This document shows positions 10,477 through 18,906 of a DNA stretch of 51,671 nt, piece after piece. The DNA comes from Caulobacter sp. (GTDB lineage: Bacteria > Pseudomonadota > Alphaproteobacteria > Caulobacterales > Caulobacteraceae). Position 1 is the stretch's first letter. The number at the start of each line of letters is the position of its first letter. Under the pieces are notes generated by a model. That model saw only the letters and a list, made by a program, of their open reading frames with translations. It was not told the DNA's origin and searched no databases. Both the position numbers and the translations under genes were made by a program. The stretch covers positions 1-51,671 of the forward strand of contig JAQGIP010000082.1 of assembly GCA_028291055.1 (NCBI GenBank), written 5' to 3'.

Positions 10477-10491
10477 ATTTACGACGTAAAT
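10477..10491. promoter_or_regulatory. Candidate TetR operator ATTTACGACGTAAAT
   Basis: A perfect 15-base palindrome (seven-base arms around a central A), 25 bases upstream of the carotenoid oxygenase ATG and 57 bases before the divergent TetR ATG. It is the only strong palindrome in this gap. Control of both genes by the TetR protein is inference. Confidence 0.6.
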
Positions 10492-10547
10492 TTATAGGGT
10501 AAGCTAAACCCGCTGACAACCCCCCGAATATACCCCAAAATCAACCC

Positions 10548-11150
10548 ATGCCCCGCGTCCTCTCCCCCGCCGAAGTCGAAGGTTTCCGCGACCGCCTCAT
10601 CGAAGCGGCCGAACACCTCTTCGCCGAGAGGGGCCCCGAGGCCGTGACCATGCGCCAGCTGGCCTCCGAACTCGGCGTCAGCCCCATGACCCCCTACCGC
10701 TACTTCAAGGACAAGGACGCCATCCTGGCCGCGGTCCGCGCCCGCGGCTTCAGCCGCTTCGCCGACGCCATGCAGGCCGCCTACGCCGCCGAGACCGAGC
10801 CCGTCGCCCTCTCCCGCGCCGTGGGCCGCGCCTACGTCAAGTTCGTCACCGACCACCCGCACGCCTACCGCCTGATGTTCGACCTGGCCCAGCCCAACGA
10901 GGCCGACTACCCCGAACTGGTCGAGGCCTCCCACCGTTCCCGGCAGATGCAGGTCGCCCACGCCCGCGCCATGATCGAGGCCGGCCTGATCCAGGGCGAT
11001 CCGGAGATGGTGGCCCACATGCTGTGGTCGTCCCTGCACGGCGCCCTGGTGCTGCAGATGGCCGGCAAGCTCAGCCCCAGCATCGACCCGCGCGAACTGC
11101 GCACCGCCACCTTCCAGGCCATCCTCAAAGGCCTCGGCCTTCGGGCTTGA
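10548..11150 (+). CDS. TetR/AcrR family transcriptional regulator
   Basis: A 200-residue ligand-responsive repressor. The N-terminal helix-turn-helix is clear: IEAAEHLFAERGPEAVTMRQLASELGVSPMTPYRYFKDKDAILAAV (about residues 17-62). The remaining helical domain includes DHPHAYRLMFDLAQPNEADYPEL, a feature of the TetR C-terminal group also seen in regulators of catabolic enzymes. It is divergent from carotenoid oxygenase and followed, 46 bases on, by epoxide hydrolase and threonine aldolase. Likely target is the shared intergenic palindrome at 10477-10491. Inducer unknown. Confidence 0.88.
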   Translation: MPRVLSPAEVEGFRDRLIEAAEHLFAERGPEAVTMRQLASELGVSPMTPYRYFKDKDAILAAVRARGFSRFADAMQAAYAAETEPVALSRAVGRAYVKFVTDHPHAYRLMFDLAQPNEADYPELVEASHRSRQMQVAHARAMIEAGLIQGDPEMVAHMLWSSLHGALVLQMAGKLSPSIDPRELRTATFQAILKGLGLRA

Positions 11151-11196
11151 CCGCCCTCACGTCAGCCGCCGACCTTGCCGAAAACGGGAGGACGAC

Positions 11197-12354
11197 ATGA
11201 TCGACGCAAAACCCTTCAGGGTCGATTGGGCCGAGGCCGATGTCGCCAAGGTGCTGGCCGGCGTGGCCGCCTATCCCTTCCCCGTGGCCCCCGCCGCGCC
11301 GTCCGGCGAGGGCTGGAACTACGGTTGCGACGAGACCTTCCTGAAGGACATCTGCGCCTACTGGACCGGCGGCTATGACTGGAAGGCGGCGGTGGCCGAC
11401 CTCAACCGCTTCCCCCAGTTCACCGCCCGCGTCGAGGACTTCGACCTCCACTTCATCCACGTCGTCGGCGAGGCCGGCGGCAAGCGCCCCCTCCTCCTCA
11501 GCCACGGCTGGCCCGGCAGCCACTATGAGTTCTGGGGCGCCATCGAACGCCTGGCCTTCCCCTCGCGCCACGGCGGCGATCCCGCCGACGCCTTCGATGT
11601 GGTGGTCCCCTCGCTGCCCGGCTTCGGCTTCTCCTCCAAGCCCGCGCGGCCCTTTGGCCAGCGGGCCACCGCGCGGCTGTTCAACACCCTGATGACCAAG
11701 GTCCTCGGCTACTCGAGTTACCTGGCCCAAGGCGGCGACTGGGGCGCCGTGGTCACCTCCTGGCTCGGCGTCGACCACGGCGCTCACGCCAAGGCCATTC
11801 ACCTGAATATGATCGGCCTGCGTCCTTTCGGGGGACCCCAATCACCGGAAGAGATCGCCTGGGTTCAGCACTCCGCGGCGGCGAGCGACATGATGGGAGC
11901 CTATCTGCGGCTCCAGGTTTCCAAGCCCCAGTCCATCGCCTGGATGGGGGCCGGCAACCCGGTGGGCCAGGCCGCCTGGATCCTGGAGCGCTTCCACGAC
12001 TGGTCCGACCTGCGCGCCAAGCCCCTGATCGGCGCCTACACCCGCGACCAGCTCCTGACCAACGTCATGATCTATGTGATGACCGGCAGCTTCACGACCG
12101 GCGCCTGGTACTACCGCGCCCTCATCGAGGAGGGCGGCATCACCCTGCCGCAGGGCGCCCGCTGCGAAACCCCCACCGCCTTCGCCAACTTCCCGGGCGA
12201 GGCCCTCTACTCCCCCCCGCCGCGCAGCTGGGCCGAGCGGGCCTACAACGTCTCCCGCTGGACCGCCCTGCCCACCGGCGGCCACTTCGCGGCGATGGAA
12301 GAACCGGAACTGTTCGTTGACGACGTGAGGGCTTGGGCTAGAGAGGCGGGATGA
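11197..12354 (+). CDS. Epoxide hydrolase (microsomal type, EHN + alpha/beta hydrolase)
   Basis: Hydrolyses epoxides to vicinal diols through an aspartyl-ester intermediate. The 385-residue protein has the EHN N-terminal domain (PFRVDWAEADVAKVLAGV...NRFPQFTARVEDFDLHFIHV, residues 6-90). The alpha/beta-hydrolase fold follows, with oxyanion motif HGWPGS (103-108), nucleophile D181 (GGDWGA), catalytic His363 (GGHFAAMEEPE) and an acidic partner nearby. Start ATG at 11197 follows GGGAGG. Its stop overlaps the ATG of the next gene by four bases (ATGA). It may act with the nearby oxygenase in breaking down an unsaturated aromatic, but that is inference. Confidence 0.92.
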   Translation: MIDAKPFRVDWAEADVAKVLAGVAAYPFPVAPAAPSGEGWNYGCDETFLKDICAYWTGGYDWKAAVADLNRFPQFTARVEDFDLHFIHVVGEAGGKRPLLLSHGWPGSHYEFWGAIERLAFPSRHGGDPADAFDVVVPSLPGFGFSSKPARPFGQRATARLFNTLMTKVLGYSSYLAQGGDWGAVVTSWLGVDHGAHAKAIHLNMIGLRPFGGPQSPEEIAWVQHSAAASDMMGAYLRLQVSKPQSIAWMGAGNPVGQAAWILERFHDWSDLRAKPLIGAYTRDQLLTNVMIYVMTGSFTTGAWYYRALIEEGGITLPQGARCETPTAFANFPGEALYSPPPRSWAERAYNVSRWTALPTGGHFAAMEEPELFVDDVRAWAREAG

Positions 12355-13364
12355 GCTCAGCCCGTTACGACTTCGCCTCCGACAATGTGGTCGGCGCCAT
12401 GCCCGAGGCCATCGAGGCCCTGGTGACCGCCAACACCGGCGTGGCCTCCGGCTACGGCACGGATCACATCAGCGCCCGCGCCGGCGACATCATCCGCGCC
12501 ACCCTGGATGTGGATGCGCCGGTCTGGTTCACCGCCTCCGGCACCGCCGCCAACGCCCTGGCGCTGGCCACCCTGGCCCAGCCGCATGAGGCGGTGCTGG
12601 CTCACGAGCACGCCCACGTCTGCACCGACGAGACGGGCGCGCCCGGCTTCTTCGGCCACGGCGTCGGCCTGATCGCGCTGCCCGGCGCCTCGGGCAAGAT
12701 CGACCCGGCCGCCCTGGCCGCGGCCCTGGCCCAGCCCGACGTCTCCTATCGTCAGGCCCCGGCCGCCCTGTCGCTGACCAACGCCACCGAATACGGCACC
12801 GTCTATGGGACCGAAGCGCTGGCCGCCCTGGCGCAACAGGCCAAGGCCAAGGGTTACGGCGTCCACCTCGACGGTGCGCGCCTGGCCAACGCCGTGGCCG
12901 CCGGCTTCGACCTGAAGGCCGTGCCGGGCATGGGCGTCGATATCCTGGTGATGGGCGGCACCAAGGCCGGCTCGACGCCGAGCGAGGCCGTGGTGCTTCT
13001 CAACAAATCCCTGGCCCCCCGCTTCGACGCGCGCCTGAAGCACGCCGGCCAGCTGGTCTCCAAGGCCCGCTTCCTGGCCGCGCCCTGGATCGGCATGCTG
13101 GAGAGCGGCGCCTGGTCTGCGCGCGCCGCCCACGCCAACGCCATGGCGGCCAAGCTGGCTGCCCTGATGCCCTTCCCCATCCGCCATCCGGTCGAGGCCA
13201 ACGGCCTGTTCGTGGAGATGGACGAGCCAGCCCTGGAACGCCTGCGCGGCGAGGGCTGGTTCGTCTACCGCTTCCTCGACGGCACGGTCCGCTTCATGTG
13301 CAGCTGGGCCACCACGCCGGAGATGGTCGAAGATCTCGGCGCGGCGCTGAAGCGGATCGCCTAA
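12351..13364 (+). CDS. Low-specificity L-threonine aldolase
   Basis: A PLP-dependent fold-type I enzyme that cleaves L-threonine or L-allo-threonine to glycine and acetaldehyde. The 337-residue sequence has the aldolase N-terminus (FASDNVVGAMPEAIEAL), the GSGTAANALAL-like block (TASGTAANALALA), the PLP aspartate region (YGVHLDGARLANA) and the internal aldimine lysine K205 in MGGTKAGS. It overlaps epoxide hydrolase by four bases, which suggests translational coupling. The metabolic link between the two is unclear. Length is normal for the bacterial enzyme. Confidence 0.9.
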   Translation: MSSARYDFASDNVVGAMPEAIEALVTANTGVASGYGTDHISARAGDIIRATLDVDAPVWFTASGTAANALALATLAQPHEAVLAHEHAHVCTDETGAPGFFGHGVGLIALPGASGKIDPAALAAALAQPDVSYRQAPAALSLTNATEYGTVYGTEALAALAQQAKAKGYGVHLDGARLANAVAAGFDLKAVPGMGVDILVMGGTKAGSTPSEAVVLLNKSLAPRFDARLKHAGQLVSKARFLAAPWIGMLESGAWSARAAHANAMAAKLAALMPFPIRHPVEANGLFVEMDEPALERLRGEGWFVYRFLDGTVRFMCSWATTPEMVEDLGAALKRIA

Positions 13365-13383
13365 TTCGTGCTATTATGTGCGC

Positions 13384-13608
13384 ATGACGCACGATCGCAT
13401 CCATCGCGATCCCGCCGTGATGGTGGGCAAGCCCGTGATCAAGGGCACGCGTATCACCGTGGAGCTTTTGCTTCGGGAGTGCGCGGCCGGCCTGACGCCT
13501 GCGGAAATCGTCGAGGCCTATCCGCATATCACCGAAGCCGACATCCAGGCGGCCTTGGCCTATGCCGCCGACTACCTCTCCCATGAAGGCTTGGTGGCGG
13601 CCGAATAG
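13384..13608 (+). CDS. DUF433 antitoxin-like protein
   Basis: A 74-residue protein of the DUF433 (VapB45-like) family, usually the DNA-binding antitoxin of a type II pair. Diagnostic motifs are HRDPAVMVGKPVIKGTRITVELLL, GLTPAEIVEAYPHITEADIQAALAYAADYL. I take the ATG at 13384; a GTG two codons upstream is also open. Its stop overlaps the next GTG start by one base (TAGTG), the expected layout for an antitoxin-toxin operon. Confidence 0.85.
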   Translation: MTHDRIHRDPAVMVGKPVIKGTRITVELLLRECAAGLTPAEIVEAYPHITEADIQAALAYAADYLSHEGLVAAE

Positions 13609-13967
13609 TGCGGCTGCTGGCCGATGAATGCTGCCCCGCGCCGATCGTCGCGGCGCTGCGTAACGCCGGCCACGACGTCACCCATATGCTCGAAACGAAC
13701 CCCGGGGCGCCCGACACTGCGGTCGTCGAGATCGCCATGGCCGAGGGGCGGGTTGTCGTCAGCGAGGACTATGACTTCGGCGAACTGACCATCCGTCATC
13801 GGTTGCCCATCCCGGGATTGGTTCTTCTAGCCCTTGGACGACAGCCCATGGCGTTGCGAATTTCCAGAACGCTCGACGTTATAGGTCAGCTCGGCGAAGG
13901 CCTGCGTGCGCAGCTCACGGTGGTCGAACCGCAAAGCCATCGCACGCGAGCCTTGCCGCAGCAGTAG
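13608..13967 (+). CDS. DUF5615 PIN-like toxin
   Basis: A 119-residue PIN-like (Mut7-C/DUF5615) protein, the usual partner of DUF433 antitoxins and probably a ribonuclease. The N-terminal MRLLADECCPAPIVAALRNAGHDVTHM carries the acidic D-E active-site residues, and AEGRVVVSEDYDFGEL the second acidic cluster typical of this fold. The GTG start overlaps the antitoxin stop. The C-terminal part (RISRTLDVIGQLGEGLRAQLTVVEPQSHRTRAL) matches family ends, so the gene looks intact. Confidence 0.85.
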   Translation: MRLLADECCPAPIVAALRNAGHDVTHMLETNPGAPDTAVVEIAMAEGRVVVSEDYDFGELTIRHRLPIPGLVLLALGRQPMALRISRTLDVIGQLGEGLRAQLTVVEPQSHRTRALPQQ

Positions 13968-13970
13968 AAC

Positions 13971-14981
<1,011 letters not shown>

Positions 14982-15094
14982 TCAGTCTCCCAGGCGCTTT
15001 ATGCCGTCTTGCGGCTCTTGCCGTGCGGCGTCGCTCCGGACTATGCGGGTTTACCCCTGCGTCAGCCAAGAGCGCGTGGGGCACAGGAGAGTTG

Positions 15095-16423
15095 ATGGCT
15101 GTTCCAGACCGGTCTGCCCCGCCGAAGGGCCCGCCCAGGGTGCTGCGCGGCGCGCTGGTCTGGCTGCGGGCCGACCCCTTCCTGACCGACCCCGCCGAGG
15201 CCCTGGTCCATGTGCCGGACGGCGCCGTGGTCTGCCGTGACGGGCTGATCGAGGCGGTGGGCGACTGGGCCGACCTGAAGGGCCGCCTGCCCGACGGCGC
15301 GGCGGTGACCCATTATCCGGACGCCCTGATCACCCCGGGCTTCATCGACTGCCACGTCCACTATGTGCAGACCGAGATGATCGCCGCCTTCGGCTCCCAG
15401 CTGCTGGACTGGCTGGAACGCCACGCCTTCCCCGCCGAGCAGGCCTTCGCCGACCCGGCCCATGCGGCCATGGTGGCCAAGGTGTTCTGCGACGAGCTGG
15501 TCAGGAACGGCACGACCACGGCCCTGGTCTTCTGCTCCTCGCACCCGCAGTCGGTGGAGGCGCTGTTCGCCGAGGCCCTGAGCCGTGACATGCGCCTGAT
15601 CGCCGGCAAGACGATGATGGACCGCAATGCGCCGGATGGCCTGCGCGACACGGCCCAGGGCAGCTATGACGACTCAAAGGCCCTGCTGGAGCGCTGGCAT
15701 GGGCGCGGACGGCTCGGATATGCGATCACGCCCCGGTTCGCGGGTTCCTCGACGCCGGAGCAGCTGGCCCTGGCCGGCGCGCTGTGGAGCGAGCGGCCTG
15801 ACGTCCACGTCCACAGCCACATTTCCGAGAACCTTGAGGAGATCGCCTGGATCAAGAACCTCTATCCGGAGCGCTCCGGCTACCTCGACGTCTATGACCA
15901 TGCCGGCCTGGTCGGCCCGCGCGCCCTGTTCGCCCACGGCGTCCACCTGAGCGAGGGCGAATTCTGCCGCTGCCATGAGACCGGCGCGGCCCTGGCCCAT
16001 TGCCCGACCTCCAACATGTTCCTGGGTAGCGGCCAGTTCCGGGTGTTCGACGCCAAGCGCTCTGATCGCCCCGTGCATGTGGGCTTGGGCACCGACATCG
16101 GCGCGGGCACCAGCTTCTCCATCCTGGCGACCATGGGCGAGGCCTATAAGGCCGCCCAGCTGAACAAGACCTCGCTCGATGCGGTGAAGGCCCTCTACCT
16201 GGCGACCTTGGGCGGGGCGCGGGCGCTGGGGCTCGAAGACCGGATCGGCGCGATCAAGGCGGGCAATGAAGCCGATCTGGTGGTGCTGGACCCCAAGGCC
16301 ACGCCGCTGCTGAAGTTCAGGACCGAGCGGGCGCGGTCCATCGAAGAGCTGCTGTTCGTGCTGATGACCCTGGGCGATGACCGCGTGGTGCGCGAGACGT
16401 GGATCGCGGGCGCGAAGGCCTGA
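15095..16423 (+). CDS. guaD: Guanine deaminase
   Basis: Converts guanine to xanthine and ammonia in purine salvage. The 442-residue amidohydrolase has the zinc-binding HxH pair H87/H89 (FIDCHVHYVQT), the substrate motif HSHISEN, the zinc His of LFAHGVHL and the catalytic Asp of GLGTDIGAGTS, all arranged as in bacterial GuaD. The ATG at 15095 is chosen because AGGAGA lies five bases upstream and family members begin shortly before the LVWLRADPF strand. The gene ends just before the nested palindromic element at 16425. Confidence 0.93.
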   Translation: MAVPDRSAPPKGPPRVLRGALVWLRADPFLTDPAEALVHVPDGAVVCRDGLIEAVGDWADLKGRLPDGAAVTHYPDALITPGFIDCHVHYVQTEMIAAFGSQLLDWLERHAFPAEQAFADPAHAAMVAKVFCDELVRNGTTTALVFCSSHPQSVEALFAEALSRDMRLIAGKTMMDRNAPDGLRDTAQGSYDDSKALLERWHGRGRLGYAITPRFAGSSTPEQLALAGALWSERPDVHVHSHISENLEEIAWIKNLYPERSGYLDVYDHAGLVGPRALFAHGVHLSEGEFCRCHETGAALAHCPTSNMFLGSGQFRVFDAKRSDRPVHVGLGTDIGAGTSFSILATMGEAYKAAQLNKTSLDAVKALYLATLGGARALGLEDRIGAIKAGNEADLVVLDPKATPLLKFRTERARSIEELLFVLMTLGDDRVVRETWIAGAKA

Positions 16424-16424
16424 T

Positions 16425-16570
16425 CCGGGGACATGTACGCTCTCAGAAGGCGGGGCTAACACGGAGCGCCCGACCGTACGTGTCCCCAGGGGCGCGGCGG
16501 CCTGAGGGGACACGTACGGTCGGGGGACGGCGCTCACACTTCATGTGTCTGAGAGCGTACATGTCCCCGG
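16425..16570. repeat. Nested palindromic element with three sets of inverted arms
   Basis: Outer arms of 23 bases at 16425-16447 and 16548-16570 are perfect inverted copies carrying GGGGACATGTACGCTCTC. Middle arms GAGCGCC (16464-16470) and GGCGCTC (16529-16535) pair, and inner arms of 18 bases (16470-16487 and 16506-16523) carry CCGACCGTACGTGTCCCC. Outer and inner arms share the GGGGACAtGTACG / GGGGACAcGTACG core, so the element is two related palindromes nested one in the other. It lies between guaD and the convergent LprI-like gene. Confidence 0.8.
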
Positions 16571-16588
16571 CTGAGAGGCCGCGCCGGG

Positions 16589-17005
16589 TCACGTTGCCGG
16601 CGGGTAGTCCTCAAGCTCGATGGTCCGCTCGACGGTCCGGTGCAGCACGCACATGTTGGCGTTGATGCGCGACAGCGAGCCCCAGTCTTCGTCCTCGAAG
16701 CTCGCGCAGTCGGCGTCGCGGAAGGCGATCCAGGCGCGCTGGGCGGCCTTCAGCTTGACCTTCTGGGCGGGGGTCAGGTCGGCCATCGCCTTGGCGTAGG
16801 CGGCGTTGAGCTTGGCATCCTGCTTGGCGGCCTCGTCGGTAATGCAGCCGATCATGCCCATGGTCGAGGCGCCGTCGGACGAGTTCATGCAGCGGTTATA
16901 GCCCGGCGTGTAGCGGGTCTCGAGACTGCCCACATCGGCCGCCGCCAGAGCGGGCGAGGCGGCGACGAAGGCCAGGGCCAGGCCGGCCAGCAGGGTGCGG
17001 ATCAT
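16589..17005 (-). CDS. LprI-like (DUF1311) exported protein
   Basis: A 138-residue periplasmic protein with a clear Sec signal peptide (MIRTLLAGLALAFVAASPALA, cleavage after ALA). The mature part has the DUF1311/LprI pattern: paired cysteines, LNAAYAKAMADLTPAQKVKLKAAQRAWIAFRDADC. LprI of Mycobacterium is a lysozyme inhibitor; that role is only a possibility here. Its ATG overlaps the accA stop by four bases (ATGA), so it is probably translated from the accA transcript. Confidence 0.8.
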   Translation of the reverse strand: MIRTLLAGLALAFVAASPALAAADVGSLETRYTPGYNRCMNSSDGASTMGMIGCITDEAAKQDAKLNAAYAKAMADLTPAQKVKLKAAQRAWIAFRDADCASFEDEDWGSLSRINANMCVLHRTVERTIELEDYPPAT

Positions 17006-17961
17006 GAGAGGTTGCGTCCGATGGCGTAGAAGCGGCTCTCACGCTGGGCGCGCAGCTGGTCGGGGCTGAGGCCGATCAGACCCTTCAGCTCTTCTTCGAT
17101 GGCGTCGCCGACCGTCCTGATGGCGGCTTCCGGGTCGGAGTGGGCGCCCCCGGCCGGCTCTTCGATGATGCGGTCGATGACGCCGGATTTGATCAGGTCC
17201 TGGGCGGTGATCTTCATGGCCGCCGCGGCGTCCTTCATCCGCGCGCCGTCGCGCCACAGGATGGAGGCGCAGCCCTCGGGGCTGATCACCGAATAGACCG
17301 AGTGCTCCAGGATCAGCACCTTGTTGGCGCCGGCCAGGGCGATGGCCCCGCCCGAACCGCCCTCGCCGGTGATGGTGGCGATATTGGGGGTCGAGAGCGT
17401 CAGTCCCTTTTCGGTCGACCGCGCGATAGCTTCGGCCTGGCCGCGCTCCTCGGCGCCGAGGCCTGGATAGGCGCCGGCCGTGTCGACGAAGGTCAGGACG
17501 GGCAGGTTGAACTGTTCGGCCATCTCCATCAGGCGCACCGCCTTGCGGTAGCCTTCGGGGCGGCCCATGCCGAAACTGTGCTTAAGCCGCGTGGTGGTGT
17601 CGTGGCCCTTCTCATGGCCCATGGCGACCACCGGCTGGCCCCGGAAGCGGCCGAGGCCGCCGACGATGGCCTGGTCATCGGCGAACTTGCGGTCGCCGCG
17701 CAGCTCCACGAACTCCTCGATCAGGCCGGCGACGTAGTGGCTGAAGTGGGGACGTTCGGGGTGGCGCGCGACCTGGGTCTTCTGCCACGGGTCGAGATGG
17801 TCATAGGCCTTGTGGCGCAACTCATCCACGCGGCCGCGCAGGGCGTCGATCTCGCCGTCGAAAGACCCCTCGCCGGCGGTCTCGGAGAGCTTGCTCAGCT
17901 CTTCGATCTTGCTTTCCAGCTCGGCGATCGGCCGTTCGAAGTCGAGATAGTGTTGCGCCAT
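17002..17961 (-). CDS. accA: Acetyl-CoA carboxylase carboxyltransferase subunit alpha
   Basis: With AccD it transfers the carboxyl group from carboxybiotin to acetyl-CoA, making malonyl-CoA for fatty acid synthesis. The 319-residue protein begins MAQHYLDFERPIAELESKIEEL and has the crotonase-fold motifs GHEKGHDT, GMGRPEGYRKAVRLM, FVDTAGAYPGLGAEERGQ, EGGSGGAIAL and SPEGCASILWRD, all standard. accD is not in this window. The downstream LprI-like gene overlaps by four bases. Confidence 0.97.
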   Translation of the reverse strand: MAQHYLDFERPIAELESKIEELSKLSETAGEGSFDGEIDALRGRVDELRHKAYDHLDPWQKTQVARHPERPHFSHYVAGLIEEFVELRGDRKFADDQAIVGGLGRFRGQPVVAMGHEKGHDTTTRLKHSFGMGRPEGYRKAVRLMEMAEQFNLPVLTFVDTAGAYPGLGAEERGQAEAIARSTEKGLTLSTPNIATITGEGGSGGAIALAGANKVLILEHSVYSVISPEGCASILWRDGARMKDAAAAMKITAQDLIKSGVIDRIIEEPAGGAHSDPEAAIRTVGDAIEEELKGLIGLSPDQLRAQRESRFYAIGRNLS

Positions 17962-18069
17962 GAGTCGCTAAACGCCGCTGTTCACGAAAGGCGCCGAAAC
18001 TAGGCCTGAAGACTTGAGGGAACAACCCGCTTCGCCTACGGGCATTCGCGGACGAGGGGGAGGGGACCG

Positions 18070-18885
18070 ATGGGCAAGCTTCAGGACGACACGGCGATCG
18101 TGCGCGAGGGCGACACGCTGACGGCCAACCTGTCGAAGGATTGGGAAATCTGGGGGCCGAACGGCGGCTATGTCGCCTCCATCGCCCTGCGCGCCGCCGG
18201 GGCCGTGGCGCCCGAGGGCCATCGCCCGGCCAGCTTCTCCTGCCAGTATCTGTCGGTGGGCGCGTTCGGCCCGGCCACGGCGCGGGTGACCCCGATGAAG
18301 CAGGGCCGCTCGGCCTGGTGCCTGCATGTGTCGCTGGAGCAGGAGGGCAGGGCCTTCCTCACGGCCCAGGTCTGGACCACCAACCGCACCGATGGTCCCG
18401 AGGCGGCAGAGGCGGTGATGCCCGCCGTGCCCAAGCCCGACGACCTCAAGCCGATCGAACACTATCTGGGCACGGAAACGCCCCGACACGGCTTCTGGCA
18501 GAACTTCGATAGCCGTCCAGTCCAGTTCTTCGCGGCCGGGGAGCACGACCCGCGCGGGGCGCTGCATGAGCAGTGGTACCGCTACCGGGGCTTCGAGCCG
18601 GTCGATCCGTTCGTGGATGCGGCCCGGGCGGTGATCCTGGTCGACACCCTGCTGTGGCCGTCGCACTGGCGCAGCCGCGATCCCATTCCCGACTACATCG
18701 CCCCCAGCCTGGACCTGTCGGTCTGGTTCCACGATGCGCCGAACGGAGCGGAGTGGCTGATGGCCGACGCCCATGCGGACCAGGCCCACGCCGGCCTGAT
18801 CGGCGGGCTGGTGCGGGTGTGGAGCGAGGATGGCCGCCTGCTGGCGCGGGGCGGCGGGCAGATGCTGCATACGCCCCGGCGGTAA
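18070..18885 (+). CDS. Acyl-CoA thioesterase, double hot-dog (TesB-like)
   Basis: Probably hydrolyses acyl-CoA to free acid and CoA. The 271-residue protein has two hot-dog halves. The first contains WGPNGGYVASIALRAAGAV, the HotDog helix motif of the TesB/PaaI group, and the second IAPSLDLSVWFHDAP followed by ADQAHAGLIGGLVRVWSEDGRLLARGGGQM, which carries the usual terminal GLVRVWSEDGxLLA signature. It is divergent from accA and convergent with the Baeyer-Villiger monooxygenase gene. The exact acyl substrate is unknown. Confidence 0.85.
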   Translation: MGKLQDDTAIVREGDTLTANLSKDWEIWGPNGGYVASIALRAAGAVAPEGHRPASFSCQYLSVGAFGPATARVTPMKQGRSAWCLHVSLEQEGRAFLTAQVWTTNRTDGPEAAEAVMPAVPKPDDLKPIEHYLGTETPRHGFWQNFDSRPVQFFAAGEHDPRGALHEQWYRYRGFEPVDPFVDAARAVILVDTLLWPSHWRSRDPIPDYIAPSLDLSVWFHDAPNGAEWLMADAHADQAHAGLIGGLVRVWSEDGRLLARGGGQMLHTPRR

Positions 18886-18906
18886 AAGGCTGGCCGTCCG
18901 GGCCTG

